From: Halichondria panicea
Lineage: Eukaryota; Porifera; Demospongiae; Suberitida; Halichondriidae
NCBI RefSeq assembly: GCF_963675165.1
Contig: NC_087387.1
Span: 4,552,990 to 4,616,989 of the forward strand
DNA: 64,000 nt
Reading direction: 5' to 3'
The translations under genes and the position numbers were made by a program. Under the pieces are notes generated by a model that did no database searches, was not told where the DNA came from, and saw only the letters and a list, made by a program, of their open reading frames with translations. Numbering within the stretch: position 1 is the first letter of the stretch; each line of letters begins with the position of its first letter. Shown in pieces: positions 43,701 to 56,100 of this stretch.

Positions 43701-45056
43701 TTTCAGAAAAGTTCGGACACTCAAAACTCCTTCTTTTACTTTGAGACTCATTTGCTCACTGTCATAGGTCACTTTCATTATGACTTTCATAGACTCGATT
43801 CTAATGAATGCAGTCAAGCCAGAAGGAATGTTTTCTGCAAAATATTTCAGTAGACGGGTGTTTTTAAATTGCTCACTTGCAAGTTCAGAGACGATGGTTT
43901 GTTTCGACACAGTCACACCAAGTTCAGGTAGCATGAGAGTGCCTAAAAATGGAACAGAAGATATATCTTGTCCAGTCACACTGCGAATGAAATGGCTTAG
44001 TGGAATTTTTGCTATGTCGGCAGCAATGGCTGTCTTCGTTTTATCATTCTCCCTCTGTAAAATTGCAAAGATTTGATTGCCAGATTTTAGTTGAACCTCA
44101 ATAATCATGTCTCCGTCAAGGTTTTTAGTGAATGTGCCCTTCATTTTAAGGATAGCCTTGTCTAAGAATCCAACACTACTAGGTAGTGGAATGGAGAGAC
44201 TTGTCAATCGCTGTACTACTTCTTTCAATTTGGGAGATGGCAAGCGAGTGTCTGCTAAGACTTCAAACTCCCCATCTTTACTGAATGTGTACGTGATTTG
44301 CACATTTATAGATTGTCCGGCTATTGTCACAGTTCCACTAAAGACTATCGATGGTTTGAGTGTTTGCGGCAGTACCATTGTCACGGAGAGCTGACTAACT
44401 TGCAATAGGTTAGGGATGATGGTAAAACTGCCACCAAAGGGTCGACTCTTCACTGCAATGTACAATGGGGCGCATTTCACAGTGACTTCAAGGACTGGTA
44501 CTTTCTTCAATAGTTGATTATTGGCGAAGATGTCTGCCATTGACACAGCTTTGGATCTGACCTTACGATACACACTGTCACCTGGAAATAAGGGGTAGGC
44601 AGCATTATTTTGTAGTACCTGTATAGGGGGGTCTACTTAAAGCTACATGCATAAGCATTACGGAATGTAAAGAGTGTCACTGTGTTATATAACTTACCTG
44701 TTGCTCGCAGCTTGTTTTGAGACACAAGTTTCTGAATATTTCTTTTGATGTGATTACAAAGAGCTTTCTGCACATCCTTCGGAGCTTTCTCTTTAAATTC
44801 ACTCACTAATGACTCCATCACAGTCTGCATGTATTAGTACAGGCTATAGTTATGTTCGGGAAATTATAATCATGTAATTATGTGATGCATACTTTTCTAA
44901 ATTCAATACAAAACATCCATTAATTAATTAGTGGGTTGCATGCAAAAAGAAAGAATGTATAATTATTGTAAGTTGAATAATAATTATAGGGCTTGATAGA
45001 TTATGCCGACATAACTTTGAGCATACAAACACACACACACACACACACACAAACCG

Positions 45057-45087
<31 letters not shown>

Positions 45088-45533
45088 GACACACATCTAC
45101 TTCGTGCTGCATGGGCACACACAGGGTAATAATTATGGTGAGCAATGTCTTGAGAATACTCTATATCAAGGCCTAATTCTATAAGTACAAGTCAAAATCG
45201 CAATATCGTAAAGTCGCAATATCGTAAAGTGTATAAATTAGAGTGCCTTACCTTTATTCCTTTAGCGAATACATCAGTGGAAGGTGCTGCAGCCTGCAGC
45301 TGCAAGTCAGTTTCTGTGAAAGCGCTCTGATCATGACCGTTGACACTGCACAAAAGAGCACAGCACAGGAGCAGTGAGAGACACAAGGACAACTGACCTG
45401 TAGCTATAGGGGAGCAAAGTTAACGATTATACAGGGTAAGTTTGGAGATACACATAGATAAATTTCTACTAGATCTATAACACGTTGAAAGTTGTCGATC
45501 CAACATTAAGTTGCAATTACCGGCATGGGCCAT
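40796..45533 (-). CDS. Large secreted protein of unknown family, tandem copy A
   Basis: Five phase-matched exons on the minus strand: 45533-45521, 45397-45252, 44824-44698, 44581-41603, 41343-40796. They give 1270 residues. A 13-base first exon (MAHAG) joins a strongly hydrophobic signal peptide (LSLCLSLLLCCALLCSVNG). The 993-codon fourth exon is a long beta-rich region with recurring modules: VTIAG/GYISVLG starts, alternating hydrophobics, L..LP.L segments. It ends in a basic helical stretch (NRARKALGRLQGR). The last exon opens with a cysteine-rich basic segment (CGCRRRG, CSCSGC), then a second basic helical region and a conserved tail ending LGVGGLIGRK. No catalytic motif was recognised. 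It is likely extracellular: matrix, surface or defence. Family unknown to me. Confidence 0.85.
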
Positions 45534-45569
45534 CTTTCACTTCTGATTCAGGTCTCCTCGATCCTGGAA

Positions 45570-47017
45570 GACAAGCTGTTAATTAGTAGTAGCACCAACA
45601 CAGACACTGTCAGCAATAATTACAATAGCATTGAGTCGTGACCCTGTCTTTATAGTCTGCATGGATATTAGGAGACTTTGAAGATGTCCTTTCGTATGGC
45701 AGTAATTAGAGAGATGCAGGAATATAAAGATAGATTCCCCACAGTAAAAAGTTGATTCCCGCGGTAGTGAATGCCTCGATTTATTCGAGCACGTATACAC
45801 ACGTAGACAAGCACGTAGACAATAATTCCTGCGTGTGTCTAAAAATATCCGTATGAAACAGCATCGGAGCAGTGTGAGACATAAGGACAGTTGTACCATA
45901 TGGTGTGCTCTGAAACTCTCAGGATACTCCAGGGTACAAATCCCATGTATCCTAGGTACATGGTTGTGGTCAGCCTAAAGCCCTCCCTCCACCCTTAAGG
46001 ACCAAAACCCTGACAACAATTGTGGAAAGTTCACAAATGTGTACACCCACTGGATCACATTGTGAAGATCAATTCTTCAGTATCCAACCAGATTCACTAA
46101 AACTACCCGACCTCATTGTAAATGTGGTTTGTCAAGTGCAAGCACATGTACACAATGCATATGCAAGGCACAGATCAAAGAGTGTTTACTACTCATAATC
46201 AGTTGTAAATGGGTTGGATAAACAGTTTCTAATCAATATAGGTGTTCATAATTATTACAAGCTACCTGTACCATGGACATCTGCATGTGCATTAACCTCG
46301 TGCAGTTGTATGTATTCCCTCGGTAGTACAAAAATCCAATACGCCCTTGATATGATTATCCATGGTACAACTATTACTTAATTGACCTGTATAGGAGCAA
46401 AGCAAACACATTGTCACTTTATACAAGGTTATAGTTCTTGTGATGTGTAAGTTTACGGATCTACGTACCATGGATTAATTATTGCTATAAAAACTATAGG
46501 GACTATAATTATTTTTTATTATGGTATCAACGTGACATGCAACACAGCTAGGTTGCATATAAATTATGAGAACAGTCATGCATGGTGAGACGGCACCAAC
46601 CTATATAATTATATAGACTACATGTTGAACACTCTTTAATTTAATTGCTGTCACGTTATGCACTGCTACTATTAAGTAGTCAAGTATATATAGAGTTAAA
46701 AAATTCTCTACTGGCGACAAAACAAAACTATAGTGTTTTTACGTTTGAATTTAAGAGCGCCTATATATACACTAATTAGAAAAGGCCTCTAACAGGGAAA
46801 TGAACACAACCATAATCATAGTATATCAGTATGATCAAGTGTGCACTGTTAAAATGAATAATGAGTTATTTAGATACAACAATAAAATTGTATCAGCTAT
46901 AAGATGGATGACCTAGGGTCCTAATCAGTCATGGATACATTACATCTAGGAACTAAGTAAGTCTATAGTAACTATACAGTTACAGTAAACAGTTATCTTT
47001 CAACTTCTTGAGAGTCT
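45570..47017. other. Spacer between tandem genes with a decayed signal-exon copy
   Basis: At about 45855-45895 (minus strand) lies a diverged copy of the signal-peptide coding sequence of the flanking genes (QLSLCLTLLRCC instead of QLSLCLSLLLCC). At 45701-45752 is a block shared with 52079-52130 (GTAATTAGAGA.GTGCAGGAATA type). The rest, 45900-47017, shows no gene. Confidence 0.55.
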
Positions 47018-50000
47018 TTACTTTCGACCAATCAGGCCTCCAACTCCGAGTTTTGCAGCGAGAGGACGGATGATCGACTGCACAATTTTTCTGAGATTGA
47101 TACCAAAACTGAAGTTCCGATGCCTTCCTAGAATCTTCACTCGAATGGAGGCATGATATTTACCAAGAGCAGCATTCGTCAGAGGTGCTTCAATGCTAAT
47201 GTGCTCAATAGCAAAAACATTACTCAAACCACGCAGTTTAATCTGGATGAGCATTCGAACACCGTTTTGGAGTCTCTTTTTGACGTTGTCGAGTTGCCTG
47301 CGTGCATAGTTCCATGCCCTTCTGGCGGTATTAACCAAATTCATAGCATGATGGAAAATCCTCCTGGCTCCCCCAAGGGCACGGCTAACTCCATTGAGAA
47401 AACGAGATGCTACATTCAGCGCTCCAGTTGCCACTGCCTTCAATCCTTGGCAAACTTTGTTTCGGCCATAGCAGATTGGGTCGGTGATGCTATAACGACA
47501 ACCGGAGCAGCCACACCTGATCCTCCATCCTCGTCGACGGCAACCACAGCGTGGTATGATACACTCTGCAATGGAAAGCGTGCGTGGGGTTCGGTTTAAT
47601 AGAAGTATGCAGTAGATGGCATGTATTTAATAACGAATGTATTGAGAGTATGCATCAATTCAGCGAAGATATATATAGTGTAATTTATGATACTGATATT
47701 GTCATTAGGGCCACAAAATAACTGTTTGTCTGCCAAATTTGAATTCATGACCACACTTTATTCTGTGCAAGGTTGACTAAGGCAGACCATAAATACAGAG
47801 CCACGTACTAACACTTTATATCACTTCTCTAACATAATAATTTATCAAACATAAGATAAACTTACTGGATCCACAACGTCGAATATGACAGATACTGTTG
47901 ACACGATGCCTAAGTGAGTTCACTCGATTTGCAGCACCGTTGAAGCGACCTTGCAGTCTACCTAACACCTTTCTAGCTCTGTGCAGCGCCAAATTGGCTC
48001 CTTTAAACACATTCAGGCGATTACTTATGAAATTTGTTGCTTTACGTATCGCATTACCAGCCACATTTGCAATACGGCTGACTGCATTTCTAACAGGATT
48101 CACAAGCTTGTGAAACTCTCCAAGATTAATCGTACCCTTAGCTTGGAAGTTTCTCGTTATAAGCGAACCTCCACTCTGTGTATATATAGTCAGCGAAGCT
48201 CTCATAATGTGGAGAATTCGGCCATGAATAGTGAACATCAATTGATTTCTTGTTATCTTCAGGCAAGAGCTGACTGATATGCCCAACACTGATATGTAAC
48301 CACAAGCTTGAACTTTAATGGTTGGCGGCCTTAGGTCAGCTTTCAAGAAAGGTCCATGTGACCTATCGGAGGGAGATCTGTATATCTTGAGAAGACCTCT
48401 GGCGACATTCAAAGGAGGCATTGAAATGGCAACATAAATTCCTCGAGAAGGAGTGACTCTGATGTTAGCTGACACTACGTAACCGAGAATATTTATTCTT
48501 CCGTTTAGTTGAAGACCTGCGGGTATGTGTAGTCGTATTTCAGGGATGGATTTACCAGTGGCACTAAATGAGTACAAGAACCCAGGCATCAGTCCTGAGT
48601 TCGCAATTGGTGCCGGTATTATTCTGGTATTGATACACATTGCTCGAAGGAGAACAGAAAGTGACATTCTTTTTGGATATTTCACGTAATAGTAGTTCTG
48701 GTTGGGATTGACAGAGTTTATGCCGACATATCCAATGGCTGTGAGAGGGCGGCATCTCTTATGGCCAAAGTTTATCTTAGCACCGAAAGCAATCTCAGTA
48801 ATCGCAGTACCAGGTCCAAATCCAACAGCGGCATGGATGTTACAAATATCAAGAATTGGTAGTCCGAAAGCATTATTCCAACAGCCAGCGGCAATCATCT
48901 CCAAGGTAACTCCAGACACGGATTGAGATATCCTAGCAGTTAGATCCAACCTCGGATTACGGAGAGCAATCTTTCCAACAATACCAATATTTGTCACCCC
49001 CCCAGCAACTTTAATCTCCAATCCAGCTTGCTTTAGAGTTAGGCCACCAGGGATCTTAATGTTTCCAGAGATGCCTGCTAGCAGTCTGAAATGTGTGGTG
49101 CTCACAATGCTAGCTTCAATGTTCAGTTTAGTATTTTTGGGAAGGAGAAGTTGGGCCACCTTACATAAGATGTCCTTTCCGCAGTTTGAGGGGATTTTAA
49201 ACTCAGCTCGAACTGTTATGCCTTGGTGCACGTTAAAGACTCGTGCGATTTCGTTGGATAACTTCACACCTATAACTTTTTTCGGGGATATGATGATTCG
49301 TGTGCGAATGTTTTGATTGAGAATGGCAATGTGCCTGAGAGTTCCAGCTGCTCGTGGTGCTAACTGGCCCAGAAGACGAGCCAAATTAGGCCGGCCGAGA
49401 TCAATCTCCAATACTGTAACAACATTGTTCGGTTGTAGTCGAATTATCACGGCAGATATTTTCAAAGGACTGTAACCAGCTATCACTGGCTTTCCAGATA
49501 AATATACTCGAGGATGTTGTTTGTCGAAAGGCAGCACAATCCTGAAATCCTTCACTCCAAAATTAAGGAATGGCAACGAACCTGTAAGAGACTTAAGCTG
49601 GGGAGGCAGAATACTAGTTCGGAAACTAGTTAGTAGAGGTCCAAAAGATATCTTTTTTGCAGAAGCATCCAAGTAGTACTTTCCATCATCTCCCTTTGTG
49701 ATCAGCACAGAGAACTTGGTACCAGCAATTATCACGAATCCATTTGCTTCCATGGTGACTTCACTCTTCGGTTGTTTGATTTCCAAGCGCACAGTAGGGT
49801 TCATTACTTGGATAAGTCCACCAAAATATTTCAGCGTCTTTTTCAGCTCAAAGGTCATAAAAATGACACGGTCTTTAAAATTGTAGCCTATCTCAGCAAC
49901 TTGTATGTCCCAAATATGGGCAAAGCCTGCAGGCAATGGGATTCGTCCAACATTTACTCGGATTTGTTTCAGAAAAGTTCGGACACTCAAAACTCCTTCT

Positions 50001-51842
50001 TTTACTTTGAGACTCATTTGCTCACTGTCATAGGTCACTTTCATTATGACTTTCATAGACTCGATTCTAATGAATGCAGTAACGCCAGAAGGAATGTTTT
50101 CCGCAAAGTATTTCAGTAGACGAGTGTTTTTAAATTTCTCACTTGCAAGTTCAGAGACGATGGTTTGTTTCGACACAGTCACACCAAGTTCAGGTAGCAT
50201 GAGAGTGCCTAAAAATGGAACAGAAGATATGTCTTGTTTAGTCACACTGCGAATGAAATGGCTTAGTCGAATTTTTGCTATGTCGGCAGCAATGGCTGTC
50301 TTCGTTTTACCATTCTCCCTCTGTAAAACTGCAAAGATTCGATTGCCAGATTTGAGTTGAACCTCGATAATCATGTCTCCGTCAAGGTTTTTAGTGAATG
50401 TGCCCTTCATTTTAAGGACAGCCTTGTCTAAGAATCCAACACTACTAGGTAGTGGAATGGAGAGACTTGTCAATCGCTGTACTACTTCTTTCAATTTGAG
50501 AGACGGCAAGCGAGTGTCTGCTAAGACTTCAAATTCCCCATCTTTACTGAATGTGTACGTGATTTGCACGTTTATGGATTGTCCAGCTATTGTCACAGTT
50601 CCACTGAACACTATCGATGGTTTGAGTGTTTGTGGCAGTACCATTGTCACGGAGAGCTGACTAACTTGCAATAGGTTAGGGATGATGGTAAAACTGCCAC
50701 CAAAGGGTTGACTCTTCACCGCAATGTATAATGGGGTGCATTTCACAGTGACTTCAAGGACTGGTATTTTCTTCAATAGTTGATTATTGGTAGTGCGAAG
50801 GATGTCTGCCACTGACACAGTTCCACGTCTGACCTTACGATACACACCGTCACCTGGAAATGAGGAGTAGGTATAGCTATATTGTAGCATCTATGGGTAA
50901 TTTAACTATATCAAGCTCACATTGACAGGAAATAATTATTTCTGCTTTTATAATAATACTTATAATTGCAGCCAAATGCAGGAGAGGAATCTGTATGACA
51001 GTAAAACATTCATATCCTGTTATCTACAGTGTAAAAAGACTCCCTTACCTGTTGCTCGCAGTTTATTTTGAGACACAAGGTTTTGTATATTGCTTTTGAG
51101 GTGATCACAAAGAGCTTTCTGCACAGCTTTCGGAGCTTTCTCCTTAAAGTCCTTCACCATTGAATCCATCACAGTCTGTATTGATGATAAAGCTTATAGA
51201 TAATTATGTTGGAAGCACCATAAAATTGAGGTTATCATTATTCTTCGCGAAAGGAAAATTCAAGAAGATATAGCTATCAAAGAAGTCTATTTCGGTTGAT
51301 CCAAAAGTAAGGCTACAAAATCCATTAGTGAAAATACCATAATGTTAATTTAGATAACATGCACCAAAGCTAGCCCATCTATCTATACATACATGCGGGA
51401 AGATGTTCATGTTGCATAAGGCATTACATTATTCTTACAATAATGTGCAAGAGACGGAGTGTCTTGTAAATACCTTTATTCCTTTAGCGAATGCATCAGT
51501 GGAAGGTGCTGCAGCCTGCAGCTGCAAATCAGTTTTCGTGAAAGCGCTCTGATCATGACCGCTGACACTGCACAAAAGAGCACAGCACAGGAGCAGTGAG
51601 AGACACAAGGACAACTGACCTGTATAGGTGAGCAGGTTGCAGGTTGTTGTTACATAGTCACAAAGATATATAATTATACCTAACAAGTTAAAAAATTATT
51701 ATTGCACATGGAGGGCCGGATTGCACAATCATGCATGCACACAATGGTATATTATATTTGACATTGCATTGCTATTATACTGTACAGGGCGGGTATAGAT
51801 CTACACAAAATTAATGCTTTTTAAATTACCTGCATGGGCCAT
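47018..51842 (-). CDS. Large secreted protein of unknown family, tandem copy B
   Basis: Same five-exon structure as copy A: 51842-51830, 51619-51474, 51175-51049, 50853-47866, 47565-47018. It gives 1273 residues. Exons 1, 2, 3 and 5 have exactly the lengths of copy A (13, 146, 127 and 548 bases). The big exon is nine bases longer. The signal peptide is almost identical, ending in LLCSVSG. Similarity to copy A is uneven: the first 40% of the big exon and the last exon are nearly identical. The middle, from about IIRLQPNNVV to SGNIKIPGG, is clearly diverged, including CGKDILCKV against CGKDKFCEV. The pair arose by tandem duplication, offset about 6.2 kb. Function unknown. Confidence 0.86.
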
Positions 51843-53168
51843 CTTTTACTTCGGACACTCCCGATTCAGAAGTGTATAAGAAGGACTGGTTTATTAGCAA
51901 TAGCTCATATATAGCGCTGACAGCAAAGAAACTGTCAGCACAACATATTTCATAGTTGACCAAGCCGTCCTTATATATACCACGCAGAACAGTTAAACTC
52001 ATCATGTCATGAGAGGAAGACAATGTCATAAGAAACATACAGCACACTGTAGTGTAAGGGGACATGCTTTCCATAGCTGTAATTAGAGAAGTGCAGGAAT
52101 AGAAAGATTGATTCCTGACAGTAGGATACCTAACAGTTTTTTTTGCTGTCAGCGCTATAATTATGAGATACTGCATAAGTACATGCATGTATACGTTGAC
52201 AACCTCCAATAATGGCTTTGAGTATTAGATCTATAGTTACAGTTATAATATTTTATATAGGATGCATAGTTTTTTTGGCAATAATCCATGGATTGGGGTA
52301 CAGTGCATGCATGTCATCCCACACTGAAGCTGAGAGAATTATGTAATAGAGTTACTAGATTATTATTATGGGATAGAGTTACTACATTTAAATCCTTTGG
52401 GCTTTGCGTGTACATTTACTTTTGGATTATGGCAGGACACCGTGTTGCATGCTGGCTCTAAAATGTAAGATTCATGCAGCCCATAAATTATTCGTAATCA
52501 TAAGATTAACTCGATTGCCCTATAAATTATGATGAACTGTAATCTGGTCCCCAAAATTACATTTACAAGTATGACATGCATAATATGTACAACGCATGCA
52601 CACCCACTAATTCCCTTGAATGAGGTATACCTCGTAAAATCGATATGACTAGCTATAGCCATATAAATAGCTATATATAGCAGCTATAGTCACATAGATT
52701 TACGATCAATTGCAAGCTGTTCCAACAGTGCAATGTATTTAGCCCTAGCCGCACGTAGATTACCACAACACATGTCTTGTGATGTTTTTACTGTTTACTG
52801 CAAGTTTCATATTCTCTCACCGTGTGTTTACATTCAAGCTGAAACACTGACAGGAAATCACAGAACACCTTACGGAACTGTCACATTCCCTCAAATTAAA
52901 ACAGGGTCTATTCACTAAAAAGCTTTTATATTGATAGTGCAACTGAAAATTAACGATGCACAGTTGCATAGACAAAACATACAAGCTGAATACTTGCTAC
53001 AACAATTAACATAATCTGTATTATTTTTATTATTCATTTTTATACAAAAGGCAGCAAATAGTTTTAAACGACTATAATAGCTAATCAGAGCAACTGAACA
53101 ATGTGCCGTAACATTATAACAATAAAGTTTATAGTTCAATTATAGGCTAAAAGCAATATTAAATGTTT
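51843..53168. other. Intergenic region, no supported gene
   Basis: It contains the upstream block shared with copy A (52079-52130) and several open frames without recognisable domains. One frame starting near 52077 on the minus strand has a hydrophobic beginning (VCCMFLMTL) that looks signal-like, but it lacks support. 53000-53168 is probably aminopeptidase 3' UTR. Confidence 0.4.
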
Positions 53169-56100
53169 TCAAGCTGCTGTAAGGGAGTCATCAATCTCAG
53201 GGAAGCTCTTGTAGAACTCCTACACAGGGAAATAGCATTCCATAAAATCCAACAAAATAGCCAATGATTGAATGACTCGTACAACTGTACAACATGATTT
53301 AGCTGCTTTTTAAAAATGAGGGTATATAGAATTAAAACTCAATCACTACAGGATAAAAGAATCACCTAGCTACAAGCAGAATTGTATCGCCTCAATTGAG
53401 TGCAATGCACACTCATGACACTATAAATCATCACCACCTTATAGAGCATAGTCGCCTGGTGCACACCGCTAGTACAGGACATCTCCCTGATAGAGTGCAT
53501 GCTCAGCTGAGGGGTCCCAATATCCACTGTCCTCACTCCAAGCTCAGCGGAAATGATTGGACCAATGGTGGAGCCACAAGCACTGTCGTTACGAACAGCC
53601 ACATCTTGAAGGGGCACTCCACACCTGGAGGCTACCTCACGTAGGATGGAGGCTGTGATGGCCGTGGTGGCATAGCGTTGGTTGGCGTTGAACTTGAGCA
53701 CAACACCCTGTGTGTGTCATATGGGTGGGTAACTCAATGCTACTAAAACACTCTACTGACTAGTGTTATACACATAATTCTATCAGTGTACGTTGTATAC
53801 ATGGTGTACATATACTGACCTCGTGAAGCATTGGTTGATGATTGACCTCGTGCTTTTCCCTGTAAACAAAACACAATACCACATGATAAACAAACACCAC
53901 TTTCATCACTAATCTGATAAACATTATGAGTGTTAATACTTTTCTTAATAATAAAAAGGATATTTCTTATACGATACTCGCTTACGGGTAGTTGGGGTGT
54001 ATGGCGTGTGCCTGGTCAGCACTGACCACCAGGGACTTTGGTATGGCCTCCTCGAAAGCCACAGGGGAACCCCCTAACAAGATATGAGGAGAGAAGTTAG
54101 ACCATAGTTATAGTATTATTATAGCTGACAATTATACGAGCCAATAGTTTCACAGACTTCAATGTACACTTGTACAAAAGTTGATTTGTATACACAAGCG
54201 TGCATCTAATATACTTCTGATACTCTATAATCAAATCATGTACAGTACCTGCACTGATTCTCCTATAATCAAATCATGTACAGTACCTGCACTGATTCTC
54301 CTGAGTATCCACTCAGTGATGGAGGACTGAGCTCCCTGTGTGCTCGTCGAACCAACCTGTAACACAAGACGAGAATAAAATTAAGTCAAGATACTGATCA
54401 ACGTACAAACACTACCAGTGTACACAGCCCTCGACTCATTAATGATCAGTTTTACGTACGTATGTACATCTTGTTACGCAATACACTGGCTGATAATTAC
54501 CTCCTCGTTGTCATAGAGACAGAGCATCCTGACGTTCTTGTCGTCAGGCAGAGAGTCCATGGATTGAACCAAACCCTATAGATATAATACTATCATACGG
54601 AACCAGAATACAAAGCCTGTGCGGAATTTGTTAATAGTGACCCAAACAATAGATCGACTCTATCAAGAAGCCTGCTATGAATGAATATACATGTACCTGT
54701 AGGCCAGTGTAGCAGTTCATGAGGTTGTCAATACGAGGGGCAAAGATGAACTCCTTCAAAGCTCCACCGAGAGTCTGTGTGCATGAGAGGAAACCATGAC
54801 TTAGTAACACACACGAAGGATGTGATACTTACAGCAGGCTGGTGGTCAGCAAGGAAGAGTTCAAAGTCCAGGATATCGTCTGGCTTACAGTTCAGCTGGT
54901 TGCTTAGCAACCACTGGAGCATCGGAGGGTGATGAGAGCACTGGGAAAAAGAAATGGTGTACCAGCACATGTATGATAAATATTAATTTTTATCGATTTC
55001 TATTGATCCGTACACACTAGGGTCTATGGACAGACCCTGCAATCATCTGTACTTGGCTATCTTAGGGGTTTATTAGGTTTGAACCCTCAATGAAGTACTC
55101 CCCTATAAGGCCTAGGCTGTGTCTTGGGAATGCATACAACTGCCCCTGGGTACAAACCCAATACACCCCTAAGATAGCCAGAGGAGGTGTGACACACTTA
55201 TCTTTTCTCATTCAAGTAGCTATAATTATTATTATCAGCATGTATGGAGTTTTGATAATTGTTTAGGGGTATAGGGTGTCTCTTCAAAAAACTCTGATCA
55301 AAAAAATGTTACACACAGAAACTGATAGCATTGATTAATTAGCGACCGTAATGAGCACATGTACGTACACATTGTCAGTTTAACAGTGGGTACGGTAAGT
55401 GCTACCTACCAGTGCTCCCTTTGCAGCCCCACTGGGAATGCCCTCCAACTTCTCCTGTGCAGTGGTGGCCAGCACTGGGATACTGCATGAGCATGAACAG
55501 ATACAACATATCAATACCGGGATGAATAGCAGTGCATGCTAAAATCGTGCATGGTATTACTTGACTACCACAGAATCATGCCTTTTAGGTATGGGTCCCC
55601 TTAATTGTATTATAATTTATGCATGCATTGTTGCAAACAATTATGGGATATATATATCCTAAAACTATGTACATGTATGCCGTAATAGTCTCGTAAACAG
55701 TTCAACACTCACATGTGGGTTTCCTTGTTAGGTCCAAACTTGTCATTGTGGTCCCTCTGAAGGTGGATGCAGATGTTGGGCACTCGCAGAATGGGCTCGT
55801 CAATGTGGACCAGGCGATGAACCAGACCACCATCTTTCTGTATAGGGGTAGGGGACAAGCTTTATAACAGTAGACTACTACAGCTTCTTAGTGAATTTAG
55901 TACACACACAATGACATACGATTAACTAACCCGTTAAGGTGACATATTTTCACAGGTACATTAAGCAAATTCACTGTTATGTTTAGCTCATTTAGGTATC
56001 ATTTAGCTGGTATTAAATTCTGCTCAAGGTTGTGAAATTAATGTTATTCATAGCGTTTCTAATCATGCGCAACTTGAGATTCATTGTATTTTCCAATTAT

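Noticed and set aside
42432-44394. Plus-strand open frames across the big secreted-protein exon
   Set aside because: Shadows of the minus-strand coding exon, repeated at the same places in the second copy.
51826-52209. Minus-strand 127-codon frame upstream of tandem copy B, with a signal-like start near 52077
   Set aside because: It has no recognisable domain and overlaps the 13-base first exon of copy B in another role; more likely 5' flanking sequence.
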